This document shows positions 9,332-19,351 of a stretch of DNA of 64,000 bases, piece by piece. The stretch is from an uncultured Pelagibacteraceae bacterium (GTDB lineage: Bacteria > Pseudomonadota > Alphaproteobacteria > Pelagibacterales > Pelagibacteraceae): the NCBI GenBank assembly GCA_902629575.1, contig CACORJ010000001.1:62001-126000 (forward strand). Direction: 5' to 3'. The notes under the pieces were generated by a model. It did no database searches, was not told where the DNA came from, and saw only the letters and a list, made by a program, of their open reading frames with translations. Every line of letters begins with the position of its first letter. Position 1 is the first letter of the stretch. Both the position numbers and the translations under genes were made by a program.

Positions 9332-10657
9332 ATGAATCAAAAAATTTTTATAAAGACATTTGGATGTCAAATGAACGAATATGACTCAAACAGAATTTAT
9401 GACACTGTTAAAAAAATTGGTTACGTTAAAACTGATAGATATGAAGACGCAAATTGTTATTTATTAAACACATGTCATATAAGAGATAAAGCTAAAGAAA
9501 AAGTTTACCATGAAATTGGTCGAGTAAAAAAAATTTTTAGATCAAAAAAAAAGCCTTTAGTAATAATTGCTGGATGTGTTGCTCAGGCAGAAAATGAGGA
9601 AATGTTAAAAAGGGAACCATATATAGATTTAGTTATTGGACCTCAAGCATATCATAAGATAAATGACTCGATTTTAAATTACACATATAGAAAAAAAATT
9701 GAGGAAACAAATTTTGATGCTGTAAGTAAATTTGAATATTTGAGCAGAATAAAAATTCAATCAAGTAAGTCTTCATCATTTTTAACTATCCAAGAAGGTT
9801 GTGATAAGTTTTGCCATTTTTGCGTTGTTCCTTACACAAGGGGTCCAGAATATTCAAGACCATTTAAGCAAATTATAGATGAAGCAAAATATTTAGCTGA
9901 TCAAGGAACAAAGGAAATAATTCTTTTAGGTCAAAATGTAAATGCTTATAAAGATGGTAATCTAAAACTTTCAAATTTAATTTCTGAAATAGAAAAATTA
10001 GATGAAATTAAAAGAATTAGATATACTACTTCCCATCCAAGAGATATGTCAGATGACTTGATTGGAATATATAAAGATACAAAAAAACTTATGCCTTTAG
10101 TACATCTACCAGTTCAGAGTGGTTCTGATAAAGTTTTAAAACTTATGAACAGAAAACATACAATAAAAGAATATCTCAAAATTTACGAAAAATTTAAAAA
10201 AATTAATTCATCAATTGAATTTTCAAGTGATTTTATTATTGCTTATCCTGGAGAAGAAGAACAGGACTTTAGAGAAACATTAGATCTAATAAAAGAGGTA
10301 AAATTTATAAATTCATTTTCTTTTATATTTAGCCCAAGACCAGGTACAGTAGCAGAAAACCTTGAAATTATTGATAAAAACATATCAAAAAAAAGATTAA
10401 ATACAGTCCAAGAAATATTATTTAAAAATCAACTTGATAAAAACAAATCTTTAGAGAGCAATACCATTGATGTTCTGGTTGAAAATAAAACTAAAGATGA
10501 AAAGAGACTATTTGGAAGATCTGAGTATATGACATCGGTATTGATTGATGGCGATGATGATCTTATTGGAAAAATTGTGAAGATAAAAATTTTGAATAGT
10601 AATCAAAATACATTATTTGGGTATGCTGTAGATCAAAAAAAACTTAAGGTGGCCTAA
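9332..10657 (+). CDS. miaB: tRNA-2-methylthio-N6-dimethylallyladenosine synthase MiaB
   Basis: 441 aa radical-SAM methylthiotransferase acting on i6A37 of tRNAs reading codons that start with U. It has the UPF0004 domain with three auxiliary-cluster cysteines (KTFGCQMNEYDS at Cys12, LNTCHIRDKA, AGCVAQAE). The radical-SAM CxxxCxxC motif is GCDKFCHFC near residue 150, and a C-terminal TRAM domain occupies about 375-440. Length and motif spacing match MiaB rather than MtaB or RimO. It begins one base after fur ends. Both of its clusters depend on Fe-S supply, consistent with fur and nfu in the vicinity. Confidence 0.96.
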   Translation: MNQKIFIKTFGCQMNEYDSNRIYDTVKKIGYVKTDRYEDANCYLLNTCHIRDKAKEKVYHEIGRVKKIFRSKKKPLVIIAGCVAQAENEEMLKREPYIDLVIGPQAYHKINDSILNYTYRKKIEETNFDAVSKFEYLSRIKIQSSKSSSFLTIQEGCDKFCHFCVVPYTRGPEYSRPFKQIIDEAKYLADQGTKEIILLGQNVNAYKDGNLKLSNLISEIEKLDEIKRIRYTTSHPRDMSDDLIGIYKDTKKLMPLVHLPVQSGSDKVLKLMNRKHTIKEYLKIYEKFKKINSSIEFSSDFIIAYPGEEEQDFRETLDLIKEVKFINSFSFIFSPRPGTVAENLEIIDKNISKKRLNTVQEILFKNQLDKNKSLESNTIDVLVENKTKDEKRLFGRSEYMTSVLIDGDDDLIGKIVKIKILNSNQNTLFGYAVDQKKLKVA

Positions 10658-10659
10658 CA

Positions 10660-11658
10660 TTGAGTATTAATACAAAAAAAAAATTTGATGCAAACTTAAA
10701 ATTTGTATACTCAGATAATGATACATTGAGCGTCATATTTCATGATAACGACTTGCTTATGGGAGTAGTCGGCGAATTTAACAAAAACCTAAAAGAGTTA
10801 GAAAAGATTACTTCATCAAAACTTTACTCCAGAGGTAACTCAATTCTAATTAAATCAACCTCAGAAAAAAATGAATTGGTAAAAAATGCAATACAATTTT
10901 TAGTTAATCAATTTATTAATAATGGAAATATCGAAAACAAAGACATATTATCATCTATAGATAAATTTATGATAAATGAAAAAGTAAAAAATCAAAATGT
11001 TACTGATATAATTAAGACACCAAAAAAATCTATAATTCCCAGGTCTGAAAAACAAAAGAAATATGTAAGAGCTTTAAGGCAAAGTGATATTGTCATTTCC
11101 GCTGGACCAGCAGGTACTGGAAAAACCTTTTTGGCTGTAGCAGTAGGTTTAACCATGCTTCTTGAAAAAAAAATTGAGAGAATTATTTTATCTAGACCAG
11201 CTGTTGAAGCTGGTGAAAGGTTAGGGTTTTTACCTGGTGATATGAAAGAAAAAGTCGACCCATATCTAAGACCTTTATACGATTCATTATATGATTTATT
11301 TCATTTTGAAAAAATACAAAGAATGATTGAAATTGGCGACATAGAAATAGCTCCGTTGGCATTTATGCGTGGTAGAACTTTAAAAAACTCTTTTGCTATT
11401 CTTGATGAAGCTCAAAATGCTACAGATACTCAAATAAAAATGTTTTTAACAAGAATTGGTGAAAATTCTAAAATTGTTGTCAATGGCGACCCATCTCAAA
11501 TAGATCTAACGAATAAAAATATGTCTGGACTTAATAAATCGAAAAAACTTTTATCTCATTTAAATGAGATTGCAGTTGTAGATTTTGATCATTCTGATGT
11601 TGTTAGACATCCTCTAGTTTCTAAGATTGTTAAGGCGTATAGCAATCAAAATGATTAA
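10660..11658 (+). CDS. PhoH-family ATPase (PhoH-like, YbeZ type)
   Basis: 332 aa. A KH-like N-terminal part (to about 110) precedes a P-loop ATPase with Walker A SAGPAGTGKTFLAV near residue 148 and Walker B FAILDEAQNA near 245. The predicted start is TTG at 10660, two bases after miaB, with AAGGTGG upstream as a plausible ribosome binding site; no suitable ATG lies nearby. The order miaB-phoH-ybeY-lnt is highly conserved in proteobacteria. PhoH-like proteins of this type interact with YbeY in RNA metabolism and ribosome quality control. The phosphate-starvation link in the name is historical. Confidence 0.93.
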   Translation: MSINTKKKFDANLKFVYSDNDTLSVIFHDNDLLMGVVGEFNKNLKELEKITSSKLYSRGNSILIKSTSEKNELVKNAIQFLVNQFINNGNIENKDILSSIDKFMINEKVKNQNVTDIIKTPKKSIIPRSEKQKKYVRALRQSDIVISAGPAGTGKTFLAVAVGLTMLLEKKIERIILSRPAVEAGERLGFLPGDMKEKVDPYLRPLYDSLYDLFHFEKIQRMIEIGDIEIAPLAFMRGRTLKNSFAILDEAQNATDTQIKMFLTRIGENSKIVVNGDPSQIDLTNKNMSGLNKSKKLLSHLNEIAVVDFDHSDVVRHPLVSKIVKAYSNQND

Positions 11659-12112
11659 AATTGATGTACTGTCAGAAGATAAAAATTGGTCAAAAAAAAT
11701 AAAAAAAAAAAATTATTTTTTTAAATCGATTTGTGAAGCATTTCCAAAAAAATATCAGTTTTACAACAAAAAAGTATTTTTATCCTTACTGCTGTCTAAT
11801 AATAGAAGAATTAAAAAATTAAACAAAGATTTTAGAAATAAGAATAAAGCAACGGACATACTTTCTTTTCCTTCTGAAAAAAAAATTAAAATTAAAGATA
11901 ATAGATATATTGGGGATATTATAATTAGTTATGAGTTTATGAACAGGCCAAAAAATCAAGGTCTAGAATTATTTAAAGACAAAGTAATAAAAACTTTTAT
12001 ACACGGATTTTTACATTTGCTAGATTTTGATCATACAAAAATGAAGGATTACAAAAAAATGTTTAATGAAGAAAAAAAAATTTATAATTCAGTAATAAAG
12101 AAAATTTATTAA
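11651..12112 (+). CDS. ybeY: Endoribonuclease YbeY (rRNA maturation factor)
   Basis: About 153 aa from the ATG at 11651, which overlaps the end of phoH by 8 bp; a slightly earlier in-frame start at 11627 would add residues inside phoH that do not resemble the family. The zinc-binding signature H-G-x-L-H-L-x-x-x-D-H is seen as HGFLHLLDFDH near residue 117. The conserved NKDFRNKNKATDILSFP stretch, typical of the family, is upstream of it. YbeY is a single-strand RNase that helps mature the 3' end of 16S rRNA. Its TAA stop is followed after one base by the lnt start. Confidence 0.94.
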   Translation: MIKIDVLSEDKNWSKKIKKKNYFFKSICEAFPKKYQFYNKKVFLSLLLSNNRRIKKLNKDFRNKNKATDILSFPSEKKIKIKDNRYIGDIIISYEFMNRPKNQGLELFKDKVIKTFIHGFLHLLDFDHTKMKDYKKMFNEEKKIYNSVIKKIY

Positions 12113-12113
12113 A

Positions 12114-13649
12114 TTGAAAAATAAAAAATATATAGAGTTTCCTTTTTTGATTTTGTTAGGAATTATAACATCATCAAGTTTACCACCTTATAATTTTGTT
12201 TTTATAAATTTTATTACTTTTAGTTTGTTTTTCTATTTTCTTTATATAAAAAAAAAGTCTTTCAAGAGGGATAATATTTTTCTTTTTGGTTGGTTGTTCG
12301 GTTTTGGTTATTTTTTATCAAATTTATATTGGATCACTTTTTCATTAGAATTTGACGATAATTTTGAATTTCTAATTCCGCTAGCATTGATATTAATTCC
12401 CTCATTTCTTGCAATATTCTATGGGATTGTTACTTATTGTTTTTTTTTGATAAATCTTAAAAATGCATTAAGTAATTTAATGTTATTTTCGCTATTAATT
12501 GGATTAAGTGAATTTTTAAGAGGGCTCGTTTTTACAGGTTTTCCTTGGAATTTAATCGCATATAGTTTTTCAAATAATATTGAAATATTACAGATTATAT
12601 CTTTGTTAGGTACTTATGCATTCAATGTTATTTGTATTTCTTTTTTTTCGAGTCTAGCAATATTTTTTTTAAAAAAGAATAAAAAGGAAATTTTGTTTTG
12701 TATTATTTTATTACTTCTACCAATTATATTTTACGTGTATGGATTTTACAAAATAAAATCCTTTCAGTTATTAGAAAAAATTAAAAATGACCGCTTGATA
12801 AGAGTGATTGGTTCAGAAATTGAAATAAATAGATTTTTTGAAAATACTAACACAAAGACGGTTATTGATGAATTAATTCAGCTTAGTGATCCTAATCCAG
12901 ATACTAAAACACTGTTCATTTGGCCTGAAGGAATAATTCCACAAATAAATCAATCAGATTTAAAAGATTTTGAATTTTTATTTAATAAAAGATTCAACAA
13001 GAATCATTTAATAGTAATTGGAATTAATCATTTTGATAATATTAGTGGTAAAAATAAATATTATAATTCTTTTTCGTTGTATGATCATAAGCTTAACGTA
13101 GTTTCAGCATATAATAAGGTTAATCTTGTTCCTTTTGGTGAGTTTTTACCTTTTGAAAAGATTTTATCTAATTTCGGTTTAAAATCTCTAACAAATAATT
13201 ATCAATCCTATACAAAAGGAGACAAAAGAGAAATTATTACAGTAAAGGATGATGACTTTATAATAAAGATATTACCACTCATTTGTTATGAGATAATTTA
13301 CTCTGGTAAAATTTTTGATAATGATAACTTTGATTACATTGTAAATATTTCCGAGGATGGTTGGTTTGGTGACTCCATAGGCCCTTATCAGCACTTTACT
13401 CACAGTATTTTTAGAGCGATTGAAAGTGGCAAGTATGTGATTAGGTCTGCTAATAACGGAATAACAGCAATCATAAGTCCAGTAGGCTCAGTTGAAAAAA
13501 AAATTTCTTTAAGTAATTCGGGTTACATAGATTTTTATGAAAAAAGAGTTTCAAATAGCACTTTGTTTTCAAAACAAGGTAATAATATGTTTTTAATTTT
13601 AATTTTGTTGTATATTTTTTTGATGTTTTCATTTAATAGAATTTCATAA
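12114..13649 (+). CDS. lnt: Apolipoprotein N-acyltransferase
   Basis: 511 aa. Several membrane helices in the first ~200 residues are followed by a periplasmic nitrilase-like domain. All three catalytic residues of the family are visible: Glu in [10 protein letters not shown], Lys in [16 protein letters not shown] and Cys in [10 protein letters not shown]. The last ~20 residues form the closing membrane helix. Lnt adds the third acyl chain to lipoproteins at the inner membrane, needed for export of lipoproteins such as the BON protein and LptM encoded here. The start is a TTG at 12114, one base after ybeY. The stop overlaps the metK ATG (TAATG). Confidence 0.95.
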   Translation: MKNKKYIEFPFLILLGIITSSSLPPYNFVFINFITFSLFFYFLYIKKKSFKRDNIFLFGWLFGFGYFLSNLYWITFSLEFDDNFEFLIPLALILIPSFLAIFYGIVTYCFFLINLKNALSNLMLFSLLIGLSEFLRGLVFTGFPWNLIAYSFSNNIEILQIISLLGTYAFNVICISFFSSLAIFFLKKNKKEILFCIILLLLPIIFYVYGFYKIKSFQLLEKIKNDRLIRVIGSEIEINRFFENTNTKTVIDELIQLSDPNPDTKTLFIWPEGIIPQINQSDLKDFEFLFNKRFNKNHLIVIGINHFDNISGKNKYYNSFSLYDHKLNVVSAYNKVNLVPFGEFLPFEKILSNFGLKSLTNNYQSYTKGDKREIITVKDDDFIIKILPLICYEIIYSGKIFDNDNFDYIVNISEDGWFGDSIGPYQHFTHSIFRAIESGKYVIRSANNGITAIISPVGSVEKKISLSNSGYIDFYEKRVSNSTLFSKQGNNMFLILILLYIFLMFSFNRIS

Positions 13650-14818
13650 TGAGTAATTTAAAAAATTATCTTTTTACTAGTGAGTCTGTTTCTGAAGGAC
13701 ACCCAGATAAAGTTTCAGATAGAATATCTGATATGGTTGTAGATAGTTATTTATCAAAAGATCCAGTTTCTAGAGTTGCATGTGAGACACTTACAACCAC
13801 CAACAAAGTTGTACTTGCCGGTGAGATTAGAGGTCCTGAAATCAAAAATGAGGATCTAATTCTAAAAGTAAGAAATTGCATAAAAGATATCGGATATGAT
13901 CAAGATGGATTTACCTGGAAAGATGCAACTGAAATTCAATGTCACCTTCATTCGCAATCAGCTGATATAGCTATGGGTGTGGACTCATCTGGTAATAAAG
14001 ATGAGGGAGCAGGAGATCAAGGAATAATGTTTGGATACGCCTGCAATGAAACTAATGAATTAATGCCAGCTCCAATATATTATTCTCATAAGATTTTAAG
14101 ATTAATGGCTGAGGATCGTAAATCTGGAAAATTAAAACACATTGAACCTGACTCTAAAAGTCAAGTTACCTTTGAGTATGAAAATGGAAAACCTAAAAGA
14201 GTTAAATCTGTTGTGATTTCATCTCAACATTCCCCTGAGGTTGATCAAGCTAAAGTAAGGGAACTACTTAGACCTTACATGTTAAAAACAATTCCAAAAA
14301 TTTTTTTAGAGGGATTTAATGAAAATGAATTTTACGTTAATCCAACAGGTAATTTTGTTATAGGAGGGCCAGATGGTGACTGTGGTTTAACTGGAAGAAA
14401 AATAATTGTAGATACTTACGGTGGTGCTGCTCCTCATGGAGGAGGGGCATTTTCTGGGAAAGATCCAACCAAAGTAGATCGATCTGCTGCTTATGCTTCT
14501 AGATATATAGCAAAAAATATTGTTGCATCAAAAATCTCTGATAAATGCCTAATACAACTTGCATACGCAATTGGTGTATCAAAACCTTTATCTATATACG
14601 TGGATTTATTCGATAAAGACTTAGAAAAAAACAAATTTGTTGAGGAAAAAATTAAAGAAAATTTTGATTTAAGCCCGAGAGGAATTAGAGAGATGCTGCA
14701 ATTGAACAAACCAATTTATGAAAAAACATCAGCTTATGGTCATTTTGGAAGAACGCCTGAAGATGATGGAGCATTTTCTTGGGAAAAAACAGATAAAACT
14801 TCAGTTTTTTCGAAATAG
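13649..14818 (+). CDS. metK: S-adenosylmethionine synthase
   Basis: 389 aa, full length. It catalyses ATP + methionine to SAM. Signatures are [14 protein letters not shown] at residues 15-28 (catalytic His18), [12 protein letters not shown] near 120 and the P-loop [16 protein letters not shown] near 265. It starts on the lnt stop codon. In many SAR11 genes methionine metabolism is under SAM riboswitches, but no leader is possible here because metK is translationally joined to lnt, so control must act on the whole cluster. It supplies SAM to MiaB, UbiE, RsmI and the TylF-like enzyme. Downstream is the nusA leader. Confidence 0.97.
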   Translation: MSNLKNYLFTSESVSEGHPDKVSDRISDMVVDSYLSKDPVSRVACETLTTTNKVVLAGEIRGPEIKNEDLILKVRNCIKDIGYDQDGFTWKDATEIQCHLHSQSADIAMGVDSSGNKDEGAGDQGIMFGYACNETNELMPAPIYYSHKILRLMAEDRKSGKLKHIEPDSKSQVTFEYENGKPKRVKSVVISSQHSPEVDQAKVRELLRPYMLKTIPKIFLEGFNENEFYVNPTGNFVIGGPDGDCGLTGRKIIVDTYGGAAPHGGGAFSGKDPTKVDRSAAYASRYIAKNIVASKISDKCLIQLAYAIGVSKPLSIYVDLFDKDLEKNKFVEEKIKENFDLSPRGIREMLQLNKPIYEKTSAYGHFGRTPEDDGAFSWEKTDKTSVFSK

Positions 14819-14824
14819 TTTCTA

Positions 14825-14852
14825 TTGAATTAAAAAAAAACTTTAATATATT
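14825..14852 (+). promoter_or_regulatory. Candidate sigma-70 promoter for the nusA-pnp block
   Basis: A TTGAAT hexamer (14825-14830) and TATATT (14847-14852) are separated by 16 bp, a good match to a vegetative promoter, in the 59-bp-plus gap after metK. Transcription would begin near 14859 and produce a very short leader leading straight into the hairpin at 14875. The call rests only on sequence match in an AT-rich genome, where chance matches are common. Confidence 0.45.
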
Positions 14853-14874
14853 ACCGTTACATTATTGGATATTC

Positions 14875-14901
14875 AAAATGGGCTTGAGCCCATTTTTTTT
14901 T
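14875..14901 (+). terminator. Intrinsic terminator / attenuator-like hairpin before nusA
   Basis: Nine base pairs (14875-14883 with 14888-14896) enclose a TTGA tetraloop, with core GGGC/GCCC, followed directly by nine T residues (14893-14901). This is the most G+C-rich stem in the neighbourhood and the textbook form of an intrinsic terminator. It lies after metK and just 16 bases before the most likely nusA ATG, with the GGAG ribosome binding site starting right after the T-run. It may end metK transcripts, or act as an attenuator for transcripts starting at 14859. In enterobacteria the nusA operon is also controlled by leader termination. Confidence 0.8.
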
Positions 14902-14916
14902 GGAGCAGACAAAAAA

Positions 14917-16470
14917 ATGTTAAATAAAAGAGCAGATAAACTGGAGTTATTAAGAATTGCTGAGGCCGTTGCATTGGAAAAATCTATTGATAAAGAATTG
15001 ATAATAAGCTCAATGGAAACAGGAATAGCAAAGGCTGCAAAATCAAAATTTGGTCAAGATAATGATATTAAAGTCTTGATAAATCGTGAGAATGGTGACA
15101 TTGAATTATTTAGAAAACTTATAATTTCAGAAAATCCTGACAACACAAATACAGAAATAAATCTTAAAGATGCAATTTTGTTAAATGAATTAAACAAAGA
15201 TAAAAAAATTGGTGATGAAGTTCTACAACCACTTCCATCATTTGACTTTGGCAGAATAGCAGCCCAAACAGCAAAACAAGTTATTAATACTAATGTAAGA
15301 GAAGCTGAGAGAGAAAGACAATATAATGATTTTATAGATAAGAAAGATACAATTTTAAGTGGAATAGTTAAAAGATTAGAATTTGGAAATGTCATTGTGG
15401 ATCTTGGAAGAACAGAGGGAATTATTCAAAAAAATGAGATGATACCAAGAGAAAATATTAAAGCGGGCGACAGAGTAAAAGCTTATTGCCATGATGTGAG
15501 AAGAGAACCGAGAGGTCAACAAATATTTTTATCAAGAGCACATCCAAAGTTTATGGAAAAATTATTTGTCCAAGAAGTTCCGGAAATTTATGATGGTTTG
15601 ATTGAAATTAAATCTTCATCACGAGATCCAGGAAGTAGAGCTAAAATATGTGTTAAAGCAGTAGACACGTCAATAGATCCCGTTGGAGCATGTGTGGGTA
15701 TGAGAGGTTCTAGAGTACAAGCAGTAGTAAATGAATTACAAGGTGAAAAAATTGATATAGTAAATTGGTCCGATGACCCAGCTATGTTGGTTTCAAACGC
15801 ATTATCTCCAGCTGAAGTACAAAGAGTGAATGTAGATTTAGAGAGAAAAAAATTGGATGTAATTTTAACAGAGGAAAATTTAAGTAAGGCAATCGGTCGT
15901 AGGGGTCAAAATGTTCGATTGGCTACAAAACTTCTCAATTATGAAATAAACATAATGACAGACCAAGAGGATTCTGAGAGAAGACAACAAGAGTTTAAAG
16001 AAAAAACTGAGAACTTTGTAAAAAATTTAGAACTAGATGAAACCCTTGGGCAGCTATTAGTAGCTGAAGGATTCTCAACGATTGATGATATAAAAGATAG
16101 TAAAGCTGAAGATTTAACAAAAATTGAAGGTATTGAAGAAGATACTGCAAAAGCCTTGATTGAGAGAGCAAACGAATTTTATGAGAAAGATCAAGAGGAT
16201 ATTTCTCAGAGAATTAAAGATCTTGGTTTAGATGAAGCTTTGATAAATTTAAAAAGTTTAACTCCTGGAATGCTTGTTACGTTGGGTGAAAAGAAAATTC
16301 TCACTCTTGAAGACTTTGCTGATTTAGCATCTGATGAATTAACTGGTGGATATGATGTTGTAAAAGGCGAAAGGGTAAAAATACAGGGATATCTTGAGGA
16401 TTTTGCTTTATCAAAAGAAGAGGCAGACGAATTAATAATGTCTGCTCGAAGTATTGTTTATAAAGATTGA
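14917..16470 (+). CDS. nusA: Transcription termination/antitermination factor NusA
   Basis: About 517 aa from ATG 14917, preceded by GGAG at 14902-14905. An earlier in-frame ATG at 14878 would run the coding sequence through the terminator hairpin and add 13 residues foreign to the family, so the later start is preferred. Order of domains: RNAP-binding N-terminal domain (residues 1-125), S1 (about 135-200, GIVKRLEFGNVIVDLGRTEG), KH1 and KH2 (about 205-345, VGACVGMRGSRVQAVVNEL and AIGRRGQNVRLA). Two acidic C-terminal helix-hairpin-helix-type repeats (about 360-515) follow. It binds RNA polymerase and modulates pausing. rimP, normally just upstream, is missing here; infB follows after 10 bp. 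Confidence 0.95.
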   Translation: MLNKRADKLELLRIAEAVALEKSIDKELIISSMETGIAKAAKSKFGQDNDIKVLINRENGDIELFRKLIISENPDNTNTEINLKDAILLNELNKDKKIGDEVLQPLPSFDFGRIAAQTAKQVINTNVREAERERQYNDFIDKKDTILSGIVKRLEFGNVIVDLGRTEGIIQKNEMIPRENIKAGDRVKAYCHDVRREPRGQQIFLSRAHPKFMEKLFVQEVPEIYDGLIEIKSSSRDPGSRAKICVKAVDTSIDPVGACVGMRGSRVQAVVNELQGEKIDIVNWSDDPAMLVSNALSPAEVQRVNVDLERKKLDVILTEENLSKAIGRRGQNVRLATKLLNYEINIMTDQEDSERRQQEFKEKTENFVKNLELDETLGQLLVAEGFSTIDDIKDSKAEDLTKIEGIEEDTAKALIERANEFYEKDQEDISQRIKDLGLDEALINLKSLTPGMLVTLGEKKILTLEDFADLASDELTGGYDVVKGERVKIQGYLEDFALSKEEADELIMSARSIVYKD

Positions 16471-16480
16471 GTGATGAGTT

Positions 16481-18700
16481 ATGGAAAACAAAAAAACAAA
16501 ATTAACGATTTCAGGTTCAGCCAAAAAGTCTATCAAAAATTTAGATTTAATTAAGTCGCAAGGAAAAAAATCAATTGTAATTGAAAAGTCTAAAAACAAT
16601 TTCACCAAAAAAGGATCTACTTTCAAACCCTCTGGAGCAGGAAATAGACAAAAAAACTTATCATCATTCAATCGTGGAGCTCAGTTTAAAACATCATTTG
16701 GCTTTAAGTCTACACCGGTTATCAATGATTTCGAAAAAAGAAAACTTGCTGAACAAAGGGCTACAAAAAGACTAAAGGGAGAAAGTGAAAATAAAAAAAT
16801 TAAATTAGGCACAAAAAAAAGAGAAACTAAGTTAACTGTGTCCAGAGCATTAAGTGATGAAATAGAGGCTAAAGAAAGAAGTTTAGCGTCTGTAAAACGA
16901 GCGAGAGAAAAAGAACAAAAAAATCTTAACAAAAATGACAATCAAGATAGTTTAAAACCTGTCAAAAGAGATGTAAATATCCCAGAGGCCATAACTGTTA
17001 GAGAGCTTGCAAACAGAATGGCTGAACAATCTAGCAATGTAATTAAACATCTTTTTGGGATGGGGGTGACAGTAACAATTAATCAAACTTTAGCTGCTGA
17101 TACAGCAGAATATTTAGTTAAAGAATTTGGCCATAATCCAATACGTGAAGAAAAAGCTGAGGAAATAATTAAAAAAATTAAAGCAACAAGAGTTGAAAAC
17201 TTGAAAAATAGACCACCGATAGTGACGGTGATGGGCCATGTTGATCATGGAAAAACTTCAGTTCTCGATGTCTTGAGAAGTGCTAATGTAGTTTCAGGTG
17301 AATTTGGAGGTATTACACAACATATTGGAGCATATCAAATTGAGAGTAATTCTAACAAAATCACATTTATTGATACGCCCGGTCATGCTGCTTTTACTGA
17401 AATGAGGGCAAGAGGATCAAAATTAACTGATGTCGTAGTTTTAGTAGTAGCGGCAGATGATGGGGTTAAACCACAAACAATTGAGTCAATAAAACATGCT
17501 AAAGCAGCAAATGTTCCAATAGTAGTTGCAATTAACAAATGTGATTTGCCAGAAGCTGACCCAAAAAAAATTAAAAATCAGTTACTTGAACACGAATTAA
17601 TTGCTGAGGATTTATCAGGAGATACATTAATGGTTGAGGTCTCTGCTAAGACTAAATTAAATCTAGATAAATTAGTTGAAGCAATAATACTTCAAGCAGA
17701 AATCTTGGACTTAAAAACTGATTTTGATTCTAAGGCAACAGGGATTGTATTAGAGTCGAAAATTAATGTAGGTAGAGGCCCGGTAGCAACAATTATTGTA
17801 ACAACTGGAACATTGAAAAAAGGAGATTTTTTTGTAAGTGGATTAAAATGGGGAAAGGTAAGAGCAATAATTGATGATAAAGGAAAAAACATTGATCAAG
17901 CTACTCCATCAACTCCTGTAGAGATTTTAGGTATTAATGGAGCAGGTAAAGCAGGAGATGATTTTATTGTTTTAGATAATGAAAAAGAGGCAAAAACACT
18001 AAGTGAAAATCGAGCTGATGAAGCAAAAGTTGGTAAAAATCCATTGACATTTGCAACACAAGAATCTGCCTTTTCTAACAAATCTACTGAGGAATTAAAT
18101 TTAATTATTAAATCTGATGTTCATGGTTCATCAGAGGCTATTAAAAATGCAATTAGCCAAATAAATCATGATGAAGTTAAACCAAAAATTATATTAGCTG
18201 ATGTTGGGATGGTAACTGAAACCGATGTTACTCTAGCTAAAGCTTCAAATGCTGTTTTAATCGCTTTTAATGTAAAACCAAGCAAAGAAGCAAAAAAGCT
18301 TGCAGAAAATGAAAATATAAAAATATCAGCTTATAATATTATTTACGAAGTCTTAGATTATATTAAGAAAAAAATGTCTGGATTACTTACACCTGATGTT
18401 GAAGAAACAATTTCTGGAACTGCAAAAATTCTTGAAATTTTTAAGGTCTCAGGAGCTGGAAAAGTTGCGGGATGTAAGATTACAGAAGGAGAAATAACTA
18501 GTGTTTCGGAAGTAAGATTGATCAGGGATGGATCTATTATTTTCACTGGAAAAGTAGGCTCTTTATTCAGAGAAAAAAATCAGGTTAAAGAGGTAAGTAA
18601 TGGCCAGGAATGTGGAATTACGATAAAAGACTATATGGATTTTCAAAAAGACGACGTTATAGAGGCATTTAACATTATATCGAAAGAGAGAACAATCTAA
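16481..18700 (+). CDS. infB: Translation initiation factor IF-2
   Basis: 739 aa. The lysine-rich, low-complexity N-terminal region (about 1-160) is followed by the IF2_N domain (AITVRELANRMAEQ, near 170), the GTPase domain with G1 GHVDHGKTS near 252, and domains II-IV to the C-terminus. The G-domain motifs DTPGHAAF and NKCD are intact. It is shorter than the E. coli alpha form, in line with genome streamlining. It brings initiator tRNA to the 30S subunit. It follows nusA closely without an intervening ylxR and overlaps the rbfA start by one base (TAATG). Confidence 0.97.
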   Translation: MENKKTKLTISGSAKKSIKNLDLIKSQGKKSIVIEKSKNNFTKKGSTFKPSGAGNRQKNLSSFNRGAQFKTSFGFKSTPVINDFEKRKLAEQRATKRLKGESENKKIKLGTKKRETKLTVSRALSDEIEAKERSLASVKRAREKEQKNLNKNDNQDSLKPVKRDVNIPEAITVRELANRMAEQSSNVIKHLFGMGVTVTINQTLAADTAEYLVKEFGHNPIREEKAEEIIKKIKATRVENLKNRPPIVTVMGHVDHGKTSVLDVLRSANVVSGEFGGITQHIGAYQIESNSNKITFIDTPGHAAFTEMRARGSKLTDVVVLVVAADDGVKPQTIESIKHAKAANVPIVVAINKCDLPEADPKKIKNQLLEHELIAEDLSGDTLMVEVSAKTKLNLDKLVEAIILQAEILDLKTDFDSKATGIVLESKINVGRGPVATIIVTTGTLKKGDFFVSGLKWGKVRAIIDDKGKNIDQATPSTPVEILGINGAGKAGDDFIVLDNEKEAKTLSENRADEAKVGKNPLTFATQESAFSNKSTEELNLIIKSDVHGSSEAIKNAISQINHDEVKPKIILADVGMVTETDVTLAKASNAVLIAFNVKPSKEAKKLAENENIKISAYNIIYEVLDYIKKKMSGLLTPDVEETISGTAKILEIFKVSGAGKVAGCKITEGEITSVSEVRLIRDGSIIFTGKVGSLFREKNQVKEVSNGQECGITIKDYMDFQKDDVIEAFNIISKERTI

Positions 18701-19068
18701 TGGCTGATAGAATAGGTAAACCAATCACACAGAGACAATTAAGAGTTGGAGAAATGATAAAACAGTCTTTAAGTATGATTTTTATAAAAAATGAGGCGAA
18801 GCTACCTAATTTGGAAACAAACATGATTACTGTAACTGAAGTAAAAATGAGTCAAGATTTAAAAATTGCCAAAGCTTATGTATTACCGCTTGGCGGTAAA
18901 GATGCGGATGAGATAATTAGCAGATTAAAAGAATACTCATTTTTGATAAGAAAAATTTTATCAAAAAAAGTTATTGTAAAATTTTTACCAAAACTACTTT
19001 TTAGGAAAGATGAGTCTTTTGAGTATGCAGAAAAAATTGAGAATTTAATCAAAGAAACAAACAAGTAA
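18700..19068 (+). CDS. rbfA: Ribosome-binding factor A
   Basis: 122 aa, typical length. Family features are the N-terminal RQLRVGEMIKQSLSMIF stretch, the ITVTEVKMSQDLKIAKAYV core of the KH-like fold and the PKLLFRKDESFEYAEKIENLI ending, which corresponds to the P-x-L-x-F-x-x-D-x-S motif. It acts in 30S maturation, binding near the 5' helix of 16S rRNA, and helps in cold adaptation. It starts on the infB stop codon. The truB gene that usually separates rbfA and rpsO is not present; rpsO begins 12 bp later. Confidence 0.94.
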   Translation: MADRIGKPITQRQLRVGEMIKQSLSMIFIKNEAKLPNLETNMITVTEVKMSQDLKIAKAYVLPLGGKDADEIISRLKEYSFLIRKILSKKVIVKFLPKLLFRKDESFEYAEKIENLIKETNK

Positions 19069-19080
19069 GGGAAATAAAGT

Positions 19081-19329
19081 ATGACAAATAAAGTTAAAGA
19101 ATTAGCAATCCATGATAAAGACACAGGTTCTTCAGAAATACAAATTGCATTGCTAACTGAGAAGATAGAAATTCTATCAAAACACATCAAACAATTTAAA
19201 AAAGATAAGCACTCTTCAGTTGGATTGTTAAGAGCAGTTAATAGAAGAAAAAAATTGTTGGAATATTTAAAAAAAAATAAAGTGGATTCCTACAAAAATG
19301 TACTGTCGAAATTGAATTTAAGAAAGTAA
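19081..19329 (+). CDS. rpsO: 30S ribosomal protein S15
   Basis: 82 aa; the E. coli protein is 89. The S15 signature is clear: HDKDTGSSEIQIALLTEKI and the HSSVGLLRAVNRRKKLLEYLKK helix that contacts 16S rRNA. The ribosome binding site AAGGGA lies just upstream of ATG 19081. It is followed at 48 bp by pnp, the conserved rpsO-pnp pairing. A few residues are missing at the N-terminus relative to longer homologs, not at the rRNA-binding surface. Confidence 0.96.
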   Translation: MTNKVKELAIHDKDTGSSEIQIALLTEKIEILSKHIKQFKKDKHSSVGLLRAVNRRKKLLEYLKKNKVDSYKNVLSKLNLRK

Positions 19330-19351
19330 TGATCAAAATAGATAGAATTGA

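Noticed and set aside
13600-13660. A SAM-type riboswitch before metK
   Set aside because: metK starts on the lnt stop codon, and no leader-length gap or characteristic structure exists.
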